DNA from: Saprospiraceae bacterium
Lineage (GTDB): Bacteria; Bacteroidota; Bacteroidia; Chitinophagales; Saprospiraceae
DNA length: 64,000 nt
Direction of reading: 5' to 3'
Assembly (NCBI GenBank): GCA_016710235.1
Contig: JADJLG010000001.1
Location: 3,337,501-3,401,500 of the forward strand
Positions 49,211 to 58,559 of this stretch are shown piece after piece. The notes beneath the pieces are model-generated. The model was not told the DNA's origin. It worked only from the letters and a program-made list of their open reading frames with translations, and ran no database searches. Numbering within the stretch: the first letter of the stretch is position 1; the number at the start of each line of letters is the position of its first letter. The translations under genes were made by a program, and so were the position numbers.

Positions 49211-50179
49211 TCAGGATCTTCTGTTGTTTGAACTTATTTTACTTTCCCGGATGATATAGAATGGCCTATTGAGCACATTGGTATTGATCCTACTGATATA
49301 TAAACCTATGATGCCCAACGAAAGTAATTGAACACCTCCGATAAACATACTGCTGATGATCAAAGAAGTCCACCCGGTAATCGTCTTTTCCAGGATGTAA
49401 TGCGCATACAAAGCATAGAGTATGACTAAAAAAGAAATAGAACAGAATAAAAATCCCAATAATGACACTAGCTGTAAGGGTTTGTCAGAAAATCCTGTAA
49501 TACCATCTAATGCCAATCTGACCATTTTGCTAAAAGTGTAACCACTTGATCCGGCTTTTCTCTTTTCCCGATCATATAAATACGCTGTTTGGCGAAAACC
49601 CAGCCATGCAATCTGGCCTCTGAGGAATTTAGTTTTCTCCGGCATTTGCTTTAAACAGTTGACAACCTTTTGATCTATCAACCGGAAATCTCCGGTATCA
49701 ACAGGCATCGAAACTGAGGTCATCGATCTTAACAATCGATAAAATAACTTGGCAGTCCACAGTTTGAAAACACTCTCACCTTCCCGTCGTTTGCGCTGGG
49801 CATAAACAACATCATACCCCTTCTTGTATTCGATATAAAGCTGAGGAATTAATTCGGGAGGATCTTGCAAGTCCCCATCAATGATTACAACCGCTTTTCC
49901 TTCAACAGCATCTAATCCTGCTGAGACCGCTTGCTGGTGGCCGAAATTTCTGCTGAGGTCAATATAATCCACATTTTCATCATGGGCAGCAAAAGTGAGT
50001 ATGACTTCCATAGATGCATCGTTGCTACCATCATTAATAAACAAAATTCTATAATTTTCTGAAACTTGCTTGGCGGCTTTTGTCAAACGTGCGTACAGTT
50101 CAAGCAAGATTTTCTCTTCATTGTATACAGGTACGATCACTACCAAATCAGGTAGGTTATTTTCAAGGTAACCGTTCAT
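49211..50179 (-). CDS. Membrane-anchored family 2 glycosyltransferase (polyprenyl-phosphate type)
   Basis: A 322-residue GtrB/DPM1-like enzyme that makes a polyprenyl-phosphate sugar donor on the cytoplasmic face of the inner membrane. The GT-A domain shows VIVPVYNEEKILLELYARL, LFINDGSNDAS, YIDLSRNFGHQQAVSAGLD and VVIIDGDLQDPPELI (metal-binding DGD). Two C-terminal transmembrane helices lie at about 238-262 and 275-300. It overlaps the end of the GT39 gene by 17 bases, which supports a two-gene unit: this protein makes the lipid-linked sugar and the GT39 protein transfers it outside. Confidence 0.9.
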   Translation of the reverse strand: MNGYLENNLPDLVVIVPVYNEEKILLELYARLTKAAKQVSENYRILFINDGSNDASMEVILTFAAHDENVDYIDLSRNFGHQQAVSAGLDAVEGKAVVIIDGDLQDPPELIPQLYIEYKKGYDVVYAQRKRREGESVFKLWTAKLFYRLLRSMTSVSMPVDTGDFRLIDQKVVNCLKQMPEKTKFLRGQIAWLGFRQTAYLYDREKRKAGSSGYTFSKMVRLALDGITGFSDKPLQLVSLLGFLFCSISFLVILYALYAHYILEKTITGWTSLIISSMFIGGVQLLSLGIIGLYISRINTNVLNRPFYIIRESKISSNNRRS

Positions 50180-51650
50180 TAATTTTAAATGTTTGCACTT
50201 TTCCTTTTGTATCTAGGACTTCCACCTTATAATGCTCATTAATATATTGAATTACATGCGGCTGATATGCGATGACCACGTTTTCAGCCTGCAATTTAGT
50301 CCAATCTACAAAATCTATTGCTTTATCATGATCCCGGATCATGTATAAATAAAATAAATTGTGAGCATTATATCCATCAAAGGCCAAATAGCGTGCCGAA
50401 GATTTCAATTGTCCCCGGGATACTTTTTGCAAATAATACCCCAATTCATAGAATTCCACATCCCAGGGATACTCTACAGGGAGATAGGTCTTTTCCACTA
50501 TTTTCTTATATGGCCAAGCGAATATTAGAAAAAGGAATATGTAGGGAATTGGATTCCGGTCAAAATTTTCAGAGAATCTCGCTTTCTTCAGCGCATCGAA
50601 AACCAAATTTATAAAAATGCTCACAGACAAGGCCATGAATGGGAAAGTCGGGGCATCGTACCATTCTAGTTTTGTGCCTGAAACAGAAATGATTAATAAA
50701 TAAGTGAGCAAAAGAATTATCAAGTAAATACTCAATTTTTTCAACCTGACATCACGAGCAAATAGACCAATTGCCCAACCACACGGAACCAAATAAATCC
50801 AAAATGGTGACTGAAATTGAACAAAATTTGAATAATAGTACCAAAAAGGATGTTTGTGATTTTCAATGGTTTGTAAATATCTCCCACCTAATTCATTCTC
50901 CAATACGGCATTCAAATATCCTGGATCAATCAATTCTCTCGAAAGATAATAAATATAAATGGGCGATATAAAAATAAGAAAAGCAAAATAAATGTCCTTA
51001 TTTTTCAAAAGACTTATCAGTTTACCCTCTATCAGGATAAAAATTAGATAAGCCGGAAAAAAAAGCAAACCAGCAACACTTTTGGTCAATACTGCAAGGG
51101 AAGACGAAATCGCAAAAAAATAAATATACTTTCTGTTAGGCTGATCAAGATAAAGAAAAAGAAAAATGCTACTACAAGTCGTAAATAAAACCAAGAGAGC
51201 ATCATAATCTCCTGTCCTTGTGCAATGAATATTTATATAACCATGTGTGGTGATCAGGACCAACATTGCGACAAATCCGTACCAGAAATTTTGCAAATAC
51301 CTGATTCCAAAAAACAATAAAAGCATGACAGTAAAAAATGCAGCAAATGCAGATGGCAAACGCACTGCTAATTCTCCTACTCCAAGGGCTTTCATTGCTA
51401 ACACCTGCAACCAAATCAAGAGGGGTGGCTTAGTATTCCAATGGTCCGGCTTTCCTTCAAACGTAGTTACAAGACATCCACCATCTCTGTACATTTCATA
51501 GGCGTTTATAGCCAATCGTGATTCATCCCAAATCCGTATGGGAAGCCTGCTGAGATGTCCGAATATAGGGGAGTAAATCAAAATTGCAACAAGTAAAATT
51601 TTAAGGATAGTACTTAACTTATAACCCGCCACAATTTCATATATTTTCAT
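50163..51650 (-). CDS. Family 39-like membrane glycosyltransferase (ArnT/PMT type)
   Basis: A 495-residue polytopic inner-membrane protein with about 10-12 hydrophobic helices. Near the N-terminus IRIWDESRLAINAYEMYRDGG carries the acidic residue of the first periplasmic loop that is needed in this family, followed by GKPDHWNTKPPLLIWLQ. Such enzymes take a sugar from a polyprenyl-phosphate carrier and add it to lipid A, protein or a glycan in the periplasm. The donor is probably made by the overlapping GtrB-like gene downstream. The acceptor is unknown. Confidence 0.85.
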   Translation of the reverse strand: MKIYEIVAGYKLSTILKILLVAILIYSPIFGHLSRLPIRIWDESRLAINAYEMYRDGGCLVTTFEGKPDHWNTKPPLLIWLQVLAMKALGVGELAVRLPSAFAAFFTVMLLLFFGIRYLQNFWYGFVAMLVLITTHGYINIHCTRTGDYDALLVLFTTCSSIFLFLYLDQPNRKYIYFFAISSSLAVLTKSVAGLLFFPAYLIFILIEGKLISLLKNKDIYFAFLIFISPIYIYYLSRELIDPGYLNAVLENELGGRYLQTIENHKHPFWYYYSNFVQFQSPFWIYLVPCGWAIGLFARDVRLKKLSIYLIILLLTYLLIISVSGTKLEWYDAPTFPFMALSVSIFINLVFDALKKARFSENFDRNPIPYIFLFLIFAWPYKKIVEKTYLPVEYPWDVEFYELGYYLQKVSRGQLKSSARYLAFDGYNAHNLFYLYMIRDHDKAIDFVDWTKLQAENVVIAYQPHVIQYINEHYKVEVLDTKGKVQTFKINERLP

Positions 51651-51768
51651 TTTAGAAGGTAAATTGGAAGAAAAATTAAACTTGCAATAACCAATAACAA
51701 ATATAAATATACACTAAAATTCAAATAGCCTACTAACATGCGTCAGTGCTACACCAGACAAAATTTTA

Positions 51769-53025
51769 CTATTTGATGAAAAATTTTAACCAACCTTTCC
51801 GAAGCAAATAGAGTTTAGCGTAAGATTTAATTCCGGTATAAGCATATAAAAAGGGGTGAAAAAGATAAGGATACTTCTCTCTCCACTCTAATAAACGGAA
51901 CATTTTGGCATTCTCAGGAGCGGGCTCACTGATTTGCGTCTGAGCAAAGTCTAGCACCTCCTGAACAAACTTCCGATATGTATAATTCCCAGACAAAATG
52001 ATATCCTGGTATGCACGCTCGGCAATCTGCTCACAATATATCGGATCCTTTATTTTTTCAATTACCTCAGGGACATTGCTCCAGTCTTTCTTAACCTCAA
52101 TATAATGCAAACCAGGCTTGAAAACTCCTGCATAATTTCCTTCGACAAGTACCTGACATGTTTTGGTCATGCAGGCCTCAAAATGACGTGGCGAGACAGT
52201 TGCCAGGCAAATATTATTATCGAGATTTGGAAAAACTGCAGTCTCCACTTCTGAAAAATCCGCCATTGGATTCTCAGTCTGGTATTTTTCGATTTTAGGA
52301 CGCAGGTCCCCATAAAAATCCATTAAACTTGATCCACTTTCCACCCCCAAAACACATCGACAACTTGCCAGAAAATTATACCATTCATCTCCAAGAAAAA
52401 CTTTCGAAGGATCATTAGAAACATCCATCCGAATCATGCCACTATATTTCCCAAATACTTCCGTAACTTTCCATTTCAAAACTCCCAAAGAACCCAACCA
52501 ATAAGGATTTTTACGAGCCCGATATCCAAGATCAATATGTCTATCTTGAATTGGTAAAACAAATTCTTTGATATTATCTAAAGCTCTTTCGTCTACGTAA
52601 CCTGGAAAAACAGTAAAGTAGTTCTTCAATCCTGACAAAGATTCAGGGTAAGCTTTCTGATAATCAGTCTCGAAAAAGCATGTATAAACTGTCTCAATAC
52701 CTTGCTTGCGATAAAATCTACATATTAAATCATTGTAAATGTATTCATCTTGAGGCATAGCAATTTTACATCCCTTCAGCGATGCTAATATTGCAAACCC
52801 GGTATCATCTAATAAACTCCGCTTCTCTTGCATTTTTAATGCAAAAATCGAATAATGATAGATGATCAAATCAAACTTTCTATTCTTTAAAAACGATGGA
52901 ACCCCAAAAGCATAATTTAAGTAAAATAATTTGTGATCCGAATAATTCTCAAATGCTCGTATACTTTCATCTATAGTATTTCTGTTTTTCTTTTCCCAAC
53001 TATAATAAATGAGTAAAATATTCAT
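51769..53025 (-). CDS. Putative glycosyltransferase (GT-B-like), end of sugar operon
   Basis: A 418-residue cytoplasmic protein with no clear membrane helix. The N-terminus MNILLIYYSW starts a Rossmann-like strand; the C-terminal half contains CRCVLGVESGSSLMDFYGD and SPRHFEACMTKTCQVLVEGNYAGVFKPGLHYIEVKKDW. The latter resembles the donor-binding region of GT-B enzymes (the E..AG..P pattern) followed by the glycosyltransferase-like repeat of a family 1 C-terminus. I chose the ATG at 53025; an earlier TTG at 53043 would overlap the previous gene by 4 bases. It is the last gene of the CDP-sugar operon, so it probably transfers a sugar in glycan assembly. Exact family uncertain. Confidence 0.7.
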   Translation of the reverse strand: MNILLIYYSWEKKNRNTIDESIRAFENYSDHKLFYLNYAFGVPSFLKNRKFDLIIYHYSIFALKMQEKRSLLDDTGFAILASLKGCKIAMPQDEYIYNDLICRFYRKQGIETVYTCFFETDYQKAYPESLSGLKNYFTVFPGYVDERALDNIKEFVLPIQDRHIDLGYRARKNPYWLGSLGVLKWKVTEVFGKYSGMIRMDVSNDPSKVFLGDEWYNFLASCRCVLGVESGSSLMDFYGDLRPKIEKYQTENPMADFSEVETAVFPNLDNNICLATVSPRHFEACMTKTCQVLVEGNYAGVFKPGLHYIEVKKDWSNVPEVIEKIKDPIYCEQIAERAYQDIILSGNYTYRKFVQEVLDFAQTQISEPAPENAKMFRLLEWREKYPYLFHPFLYAYTGIKSYAKLYLLRKGWLKFFIK

Positions 53026-53039
53026 TGAAACGGTACTAT

Positions 53040-54251
53040 TCAATGCTCAAAATCATATTCGGAGTAATAAATTGAGTCATTCATTCTTTCAATTGCATCT
53101 TCAAATTTTGAGAAATATATACGATTCATTCGAACTCCATTCCCACTTTTAGGGTTCCTAATCCTGAAATACATGGCCAATAATTTCTTAAAAGCTAAAG
53201 ACTTATAATACTTAATCAATTGCAAGGGTAAAAAATAAAATAATATTGCTAAATAAATTCTAACACCTCCTTCTCTAACTTTTGCTAAAAGTAATCTCCA
53301 GTGTTGGCTTTTTAATTCAGAATTTGGCCAATCGACCCTTATTAAATCGTAAAGAATCGTATTGTATAAATTCTTATAATTTATCTTCCAATTCAATTTC
53401 AATACATCAATCATATGCAAATAATCTCCTGCCACATGATTTTGTTGGCTAGAATATAATCCTTTTATAGGAAAATATTTCTCTGCAAGCACCATCTTAT
53501 CTGACTCATAAAAAAAATTATAGGCCACATCAGGATACTTGGCACATCTTGCACCTGTAGAAACATTAGTTTGAAAACTTGACTGAAGTGGCAAGGTGAC
53601 TTCTGCGCATCTCTTAACTTCGCTTAAAATAATAATCCTTGAAGTATAATCAGGAGCATACATCTGAAAAAAAGAATTGCTATCAATGTAATTCTGTATC
53701 AAATCCCTCTTAACACATCCCATAAATATTTTTCCAGAATGATAATAATCATTATCTTCGGAACGGTGCTTGTAAAATCCAAGCAAATAATCTAAAGTCT
53801 TTTTAGGATCATATAGAATGATATTATTATTATATCTCAAATTGTAAATAAATCCTTCATCCAAATTATTGTCTTCATCCGTTAAAACAAATGTACTTTC
53901 CCTCCAATTTAATAAATCCAAGTTATTTTTAGTTATTATTTTGTGAATCAATGATAAAGATTGTTTTTTAAGAAATATCTTATCTGTGAGTGCAGATACA
54001 AACTCTCCTTTCGCTTTAGATAATGCGAATGAATAATTTTCCGCCATACTTAAATTTCCACCTGTCCAAAAATAGGAAATTCGCGGATCATTAGAATATA
54101 TATCAAATACAGGTCTAGCAGACTGACCAATAGAATTATCAGATATAATAATTTCAAAGTTTTTATACTTAGATTGAAGCATAGCAAACAAACACCTATC
54201 CAAAAATTTGGCTCTGTCTCTAGTGGGATACAAAAAACTTATAAATGGCAT
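53040..54251 (-). CDS. Family 2 glycosyltransferase
   Basis: A 403-residue protein with the GT-A fold at the start: MPFISFLYPTRDRAKFLDRCLFAML, FEIIISDNS and GGNLSMAENYSFALSKAKGEFVSALTDKIFL. The last segment stands where the DxD motif is expected but reads as TDK, so metal binding may differ. The C-terminal half is lysine- and tyrosine-rich, with one hydrophobic stretch (IYLAILFYFLPLQLIKYYKSL, about 325-350) that may associate with the membrane. Its ATG shares one base with the stop of the preceding gene (TAATG). Operon position suggests transfer of a deoxysugar to a surface glycan. Confidence 0.82.
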   Translation of the reverse strand: MPFISFLYPTRDRAKFLDRCLFAMLQSKYKNFEIIISDNSIGQSARPVFDIYSNDPRISYFWTGGNLSMAENYSFALSKAKGEFVSALTDKIFLKKQSLSLIHKIITKNNLDLLNWRESTFVLTDEDNNLDEGFIYNLRYNNNIILYDPKKTLDYLLGFYKHRSEDNDYYHSGKIFMGCVKRDLIQNYIDSNSFFQMYAPDYTSRIIILSEVKRCAEVTLPLQSSFQTNVSTGARCAKYPDVAYNFFYESDKMVLAEKYFPIKGLYSSQQNHVAGDYLHMIDVLKLNWKINYKNLYNTILYDLIRVDWPNSELKSQHWRLLLAKVREGGVRIYLAILFYFLPLQLIKYYKSLAFKKLLAMYFRIRNPKSGNGVRMNRIYFSKFEDAIERMNDSIYYSEYDFEH

Positions 54252-54994
54252 TATTTCACTCTTTTTAAATATCCTGAGGGTGCCACGCTTATCAATATTT
54301 TATTATCAACTTCATGATCGATTTCATACCTAAAATCTTCTTCCAGAAATAGTTGCAAAGCTGTCATAGGGTTATCGCCAACATCCCAGGGTCTATCTAT
54401 ATACTGATCTTTGGGGAGATGCTCAATGATTGTATCAAAAACAACCATATAACTATTCAAAGTTACAAACTCTGAATACACTTTTAACTCCCTATATACA
54501 TGGTCATGTGTATGATTAGAGTCAAGACAAACCAAAATATTTTTATAACCTTTAACAATGCTTTTAACTGAATTCACTGTTGTATCAGAAGTTGACGATC
54601 CTTGAATCAATATAATTCTTTTACTCATAGGATGTGATTCAATTAATTCTCGATTAAACTGTCTAATATCTATATCTATCCCTAGAACCATTCTGTCGCC
54701 CCCAAGAAGCTCTAATAACGAGGCATAATAAACTATTGAACCTCCATGGGCAACACCAGTTTCAATTATCAAATCTGGCTTAACTCTCCATATGATTTCT
54801 TGCATTGCAATCATATCTTGTGGATAAGCAATTATTGGCCTACCTAGCCAAGAAAAATTATATGAATACTTTGAATTTATGCTTTGAAAAATAAACTCAT
54901 CTTTAGCTTTCTGTAACGGAATATTTCCTTCTTGAGATGCAATTCTTGCTTGTTTTTCATTATAAAATTTAATAAACTCTGGATTCATAAGCAT
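54251..54994 (-). CDS. Cephalosporin hydroxylase (CmcI)-family protein, probable methyltransferase
   Basis: A 247-residue Rossmann-fold protein. Family features are FSWLGRPIIAYPQDMIAMQEIIWRVKPDLIIETGVAHGGSIVYYASLLEL (SAM-binding ETG-G-G), VLGIDIDIR, LVCLDSNHTHDHV (metal-binding acidic/His residues) and DNPMTALQLFL near the end. Members named cephalosporin hydroxylase are mostly methyltransferases or of unknown reaction, and many are found in sugar clusters. Two starts are possible: the ATG at 54994 overlaps the previous gene by 10 bases, and the ATG at 54988 by 4 (ATGA). It is likely to decorate the deoxysugar, for instance by O-methylation, but this is inference. Confidence 0.8.
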   Translation of the reverse strand: MLMNPEFIKFYNEKQARIASQEGNIPLQKAKDEFIFQSINSKYSYNFSWLGRPIIAYPQDMIAMQEIIWRVKPDLIIETGVAHGGSIVYYASLLELLGGDRMVLGIDIDIRQFNRELIESHPMSKRIILIQGSSTSDTTVNSVKSIVKGYKNILVCLDSNHTHDHVYRELKVYSEFVTLNSYMVVFDTIIEHLPKDQYIDRPWDVGDNPMTALQLFLEEDFRYEIDHEVDNKILISVAPSGYLKRVK

Positions 54995-56058
54995 ATTAAG
55001 TTTTTATTTGTAAGTTTAGAAATTTCTTGTAAATAAATGTTGTTCATAGTTATAATATTCTCAATGTGATGATTACCAATATTATCAGGTGCAATAATAG
55101 GGTGACCTGTTCCTCCAACAAATTTATTCCGCTTAAAGGGATTAATATCAATGACTGCTTTAATACGTTTTAAATCCGGATCTATTAAATTTAAAAAACT
55201 GGACCCTTTCCCTCCAGCTCCCCAAATAGCTAAATCACTAAATTGATTAACTAAATCTTGATATTTTAGAATCTTACTATCAAACTCAACTTTATAATCC
55301 GTAAATTCATTAGTAGTAATTGCAGATTTTCGTATGTCAGTTAGTTTAGCTACAACACCTATATATTGATAATTAAACAAATACTCAATTGAACAATTAT
55401 TAAACATGGTAGAAATAGAACCTGGGTCGAAATAGTTACAATGTTCATAAAAAATATCTTCAACTGCATTATTATTAATGATCCAATCGAAAGTTGGGAC
55501 TTCAATATAAATATAGCCTGAATAATTATTACATTCTGCAATCAAATTCAAAAATTCTAATGGATAAAAAATATGCTCTAAAGTGTGACGTAATATAATT
55601 AAATCCGCCTTTAAATAGCTGTATTGCGATGAAAAATAATCTTTAATAATTCTTGAATTATCTCCTTCGTAGGTAGGATCTATACCATGAATATCAACTC
55701 CCTTCTCCTGGAGCAGATTCAGAAAATAACCTTTACCACAGCCGACTTCTAGAACTTTACCATTAAGCAACTCCTTTTTTTGCAACAATCCTATAACATC
55801 TAACATATGACCCTGGAAAATTGATGAATTACTTTGCTCGTTATTATAATCTTGGTCGTATGAAAGAATTTCAGGATCAAAAGATGCATTAAACACAAAT
55901 CCAGTATCAAGACACTGCATTAAGGTGACACTTCTTTTAAGTGAATTTCGAGCTTCTCTCTCACTAGAATAAACCTTATTCTGAAATATTGGAAGTGGTT
56001 TTTGATTGTACAATGATCTAAGATTCACTTTCTTTGACAATGGGCTATGATTAATCAT
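54985..56058 (-). CDS. Sugar methyltransferase (C-methyltransferase-like) with C-terminal domain
   Basis: A 357-residue protein. The N-terminal part has cysteine-poor LNLRSLYNQKPLPIFQNKVY and CLDTGFVFNASFDPEILSYDQDYNNEQSN, resembling the N-terminal region before the methyltransferase domain of sugar C-methyltransferases, although the usual zinc cysteines are mostly missing. The SAM domain is clear (about 95-215): GKVLEVGCGKGYFLNLLQEKGVDIHGIDPTYEGDN and LIILRHTLEHIFYPLEFL. The C-terminal part (about 275-357) has a second nucleotide-like fold with LAIWGAGGKGSSFLNLI, as found in C-methyltransferases. It starts 8 bases after the epimerase gene. It probably adds a methyl group to a CDP-4-keto sugar. 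Confidence 0.8.
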   Translation of the reverse strand: MINHSPLSKKVNLRSLYNQKPLPIFQNKVYSSEREARNSLKRSVTLMQCLDTGFVFNASFDPEILSYDQDYNNEQSNSSIFQGHMLDVIGLLQKKELLNGKVLEVGCGKGYFLNLLQEKGVDIHGIDPTYEGDNSRIIKDYFSSQYSYLKADLIILRHTLEHIFYPLEFLNLIAECNNYSGYIYIEVPTFDWIINNNAVEDIFYEHCNYFDPGSISTMFNNCSIEYLFNYQYIGVVAKLTDIRKSAITTNEFTDYKVEFDSKILKYQDLVNQFSDLAIWGAGGKGSSFLNLIDPDLKRIKAVIDINPFKRNKFVGGTGHPIIAPDNIGNHHIENIITMNNIYLQEISKLTNKNLICL

Positions 56059-56066
56059 TTGATAAT

Positions 56067-56932
56067 TTATTTTGTAGTATTTGAGTTATTTAATATCCTT
56101 TTTAATAAATTAATATTACCCCAAAATTGCATAGGTTCATAATCTAAATATGGATAATGCCCAAGATTTAGTTTAATATTACTACCACAAGAATCGATAT
56201 AATTTTGAACAAAATCCTTAATTTTAATACCTTTGCCACTACAATTATTCACAACACCATTGAAATTTTTATCCAATGATATTTTTGTTAAATTACTGGC
56301 CAATTTAGAAACCTCCAAAAAATCTCTTACTTGCTCCCCACCACTCATATTAAAATATTCCTGACCTTGATCAATTGCAAACTTCAATTGAGGTAATATT
56401 GATTTATTATTCTGACCCAATCCATAAGTATAAAATAGCCTTACCCATTTATAATTAAAATTATATTCTTTCCTTAAATCTTCAATATACTTTCTTAAAG
56501 CATTTTTTGCAATACCATATGCTGTAACTGGATTACAATCAAATGATTCCATCAATTCACCTTCTTGCATACCATATTCGAAACATGTTCCGACAATTGA
56601 AACAGATTTTAATCCTTGCTTAAGCAAATCTGATAAAAAATCAATTTGACGTGGGAGATAGAATCTACATGTAGCTCAGACTTATAATTTGGTAAACCTG
56701 GCCAGGCTAAATGTATTACTAAATCTGGACAACTAAAATATTCATAGAGGTTTAGAATTTTCTGATTAATTATATCATAGCTTATAAAATCAACCTTTGA
56801 AAACCATTCATACTGTTCCACTTTACTTAAACTAGTTGCTGAGGTAATAATCTTACAATCTGTTTCAAGCAATTTATTAACAACATGATTTCCAATAAAT
56901 CCTGAAGCTCCGGTGACCAAAATTTTTTTCAT
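56067..56932 (-). pseudogene. NAD-dependent epimerase/reductase, interrupted by one frameshift
   Basis: Two overlapping frames together give about 288 residues of one short-chain dehydrogenase/reductase. The N-terminal frame (start 56932) has the Rossmann motif GASGFIGNHVVNKL and PDLVIHLAWPGLPNY. The C-terminal frame continues with SVSIVGTCFEYG and the catalytic YGIAK (Tyr-x-x-x-Lys), VRLFYTYG and RDFLEV. The switch occurs at the A6 run 56635-56640 (T6 on the coding strand); one extra T would restore IFLSDLLKQGLK. It is a likely 4-ketoreductase or epimerase for the CDP-sugar. Either a sequencing deletion in a homopolymer or a real mutation. It shares one base with the 3,5-epimerase stop (TAATG). 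Confidence 0.85.
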
Positions 56933-57477
56933 TAAATTCCAATAAAATTATCAGTAATTAACTGATGATTTATATCTTTATCACTAATTTCAGAACAAGG
57001 TAGTGGCCAAGAAATATTAATCTTTGGATCATTATATCTGATTCCACCTTCTGAATTAATATTATAAAATTCACTTACCATGTAATTAACTTCACAATTA
57101 TCCTCCAAAGTTTGAAATCCATGTGCAAAACCAATTGGAATATATAACATTTTTAAATTTTCCTGCGTCAGTTCAAATTGAAAGTATTTAAGAAAAGTTG
57201 AAGAATTTTTTCTAACATCAATTACAGTATCCAATATTGAACCTTTTACACACCTAACTAATTTGATCTCGCCATGTGGCGGATATTGAAAATGCATTCC
57301 TCTTATTGTCCCTTTTTTAGTTGATGTTGACAGATTTGATTGTAGCCAATTAATGTTTAATCCAGCTTCTTGAAACATTCTTGCACAATAAGTTCGCAAA
57401 AAGAAACCTCGATGATCGGGTTTAGGTTCAAGATACACTTCAAACAGCCCGGAACCACTTACTTCTATAATTTTCAT
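56932..57477 (-). CDS. rfbC: dTDP-4-dehydrorhamnose 3,5-epimerase-like protein
   Basis: A 181-residue cupin-type epimerase acting on nucleotide 4-keto-6-deoxysugars. The catalytic histidine segment is GMHFQYPPHGEIKLVRCVKG, and the second active-site region is GFAHGFQTLEDNCEVNYMVSEFY (conserved Tyr near the end). The length is usual. Sequence alone would suggest dTDP-rhamnose synthesis, but the cluster encodes CDP-glucose enzymes and no rmlA, rmlB or rmlD, so the substrate is probably CDP-4-keto-6-deoxyglucose. It overlaps rfbG by 4 bases. Confidence 0.88.
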   Translation of the reverse strand: MKIIEVSGSGLFEVYLEPKPDHRGFFLRTYCARMFQEAGLNINWLQSNLSTSTKKGTIRGMHFQYPPHGEIKLVRCVKGSILDTVIDVRKNSSTFLKYFQFELTQENLKMLYIPIGFAHGFQTLEDNCEVNYMVSEFYNINSEGGIRYNDPKINISWPLPCSEISDKDINHQLITDNFIGI

Positions 57478-58547
57478 ATTATATCAAAATAATCTTTAAT
57501 CTGCTGATCAGTTTTCATAATCTTTTCCGAGTCATTCACCATATACCATTCTAAAGTATACCGAATTGCCATATTTATATTCCACTTGGGAAGCCAACCG
57601 AGTTCTCTTTTTGCTTTAGAATTATCTAACATCAAAAGCTTAGCTTCATGAACATGATTTGTTGAAGAATCAATTGTAAAACTTCCATAACCCAATTCTT
57701 TTACACATGTTTTTACCAACTCTTGTACTTCTATACAATCACTTATTCCTGGACCAAAATTATATGAATACGACACTTTTAGCCTTTGTACATCCATAAT
57801 AAATGCTAATTGCAGATATCCACTTAAGGATTCCAACACATGTTGAAATGGTCTCACTGCCTTGGGATTCCTGATTACAACCGGTTCTGAATTCTGAAAT
57901 GCCTTGATCATATCCGGAAAAATTCGACCTTCTGACCAATCACCACCGCCTATTACATTTCCTGCTCGAGCAGTAGCTATCGTTACAAAATGAGTCGTAT
58001 ACTTCTCCGGATTAAAAAAACTATTGCGATAGGAAGAAACCAATACTTCACATGCAGCTTTACTTGAGCTATATGGATCATATCCGCCAAGCCTATCTGA
58101 TTCTTTATACAAATATTCCTGTTCAATATTTTCGTAAACTTTATCCGTCGTAACTACGATAATATTACATTTAATATTTAATAATTTAACAGCTTCAAAT
58201 AAATTCAAGGTGCCAATTACATTGGTCAAGTAAGTTTCCTTTGGCTGATCGTAACTTTGTCTTACTAAAGACTGTGCTGCTAAATGAAAAATAATCTCCG
58301 GACAAAACTCTTTGATTTCATTTTCAAGTTGCTTTTGATTCAGGATATCCAATTCAATGTGGTGGCATAAATTAAAGCCTTGGATTTGACCAAACAATTT
58401 TTGATTTGCATTAGGTGCTAAAGAAATACCTTTCACTTCTGCCCCCCACATCGATAATATTTTCAGCAACCACGAACCCTTAAAGCCGGTATGGCCTGTC
58501 AAAAGAATTTTTTTCTTGAAATAATATGATTTTAGTTCTTCACTCAA
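57474..58547 (-). CDS. rfbG: CDP-glucose 4,6-dehydratase
   Basis: A 357-residue short-chain dehydrogenase-type enzyme that turns CDP-glucose into CDP-4-keto-6-deoxyglucose using bound NAD. The Rossmann motif is TGHTGFKGSWLLKIL, whose GFKG form is characteristic of CDP-glucose 4,6-dehydratases. HLAAQSLVRQSYDQP, the TTDKVYEN segment and the catalytic YSSSK (Tyr-x-x-x-Lys) are present, as is RAGNVIGGGDWSEGRIFPD, another family signature. It lies 12 bases after rfbF and overlaps rfbC by 4. It is complete and intact. Confidence 0.95.
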   Translation of the reverse strand: MSEELKSYYFKKKILLTGHTGFKGSWLLKILSMWGAEVKGISLAPNANQKLFGQIQGFNLCHHIELDILNQKQLENEIKEFCPEIIFHLAAQSLVRQSYDQPKETYLTNVIGTLNLFEAVKLLNIKCNIIVVTTDKVYENIEQEYLYKESDRLGGYDPYSSSKAACEVLVSSYRNSFFNPEKYTTHFVTIATARAGNVIGGGDWSEGRIFPDMIKAFQNSEPVVIRNPKAVRPFQHVLESLSGYLQLAFIMDVQRLKVSYSYNFGPGISDCIEVQELVKTCVKELGYGSFTIDSSTNHVHEAKLLMLDNSKAKRELGWLPKWNINMAIRYTLEWYMVNDSEKIMKTDQQIKDYFDII

Positions 58548-58559
58548 GCGAAATGCATT

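Noticed and set aside
56067..56627. Separate epimerase gene starting at 56627
   Set aside because: It lacks the Rossmann motif, which is supplied in the adjacent frame; the two are halves of one gene.
56609..56660. Programmed ribosomal frameshift in the epimerase
   Set aside because: The T6 run could slip, but no stimulatory structure was seen and neighbouring genes carry similar indels, so an error or mutation is simpler.
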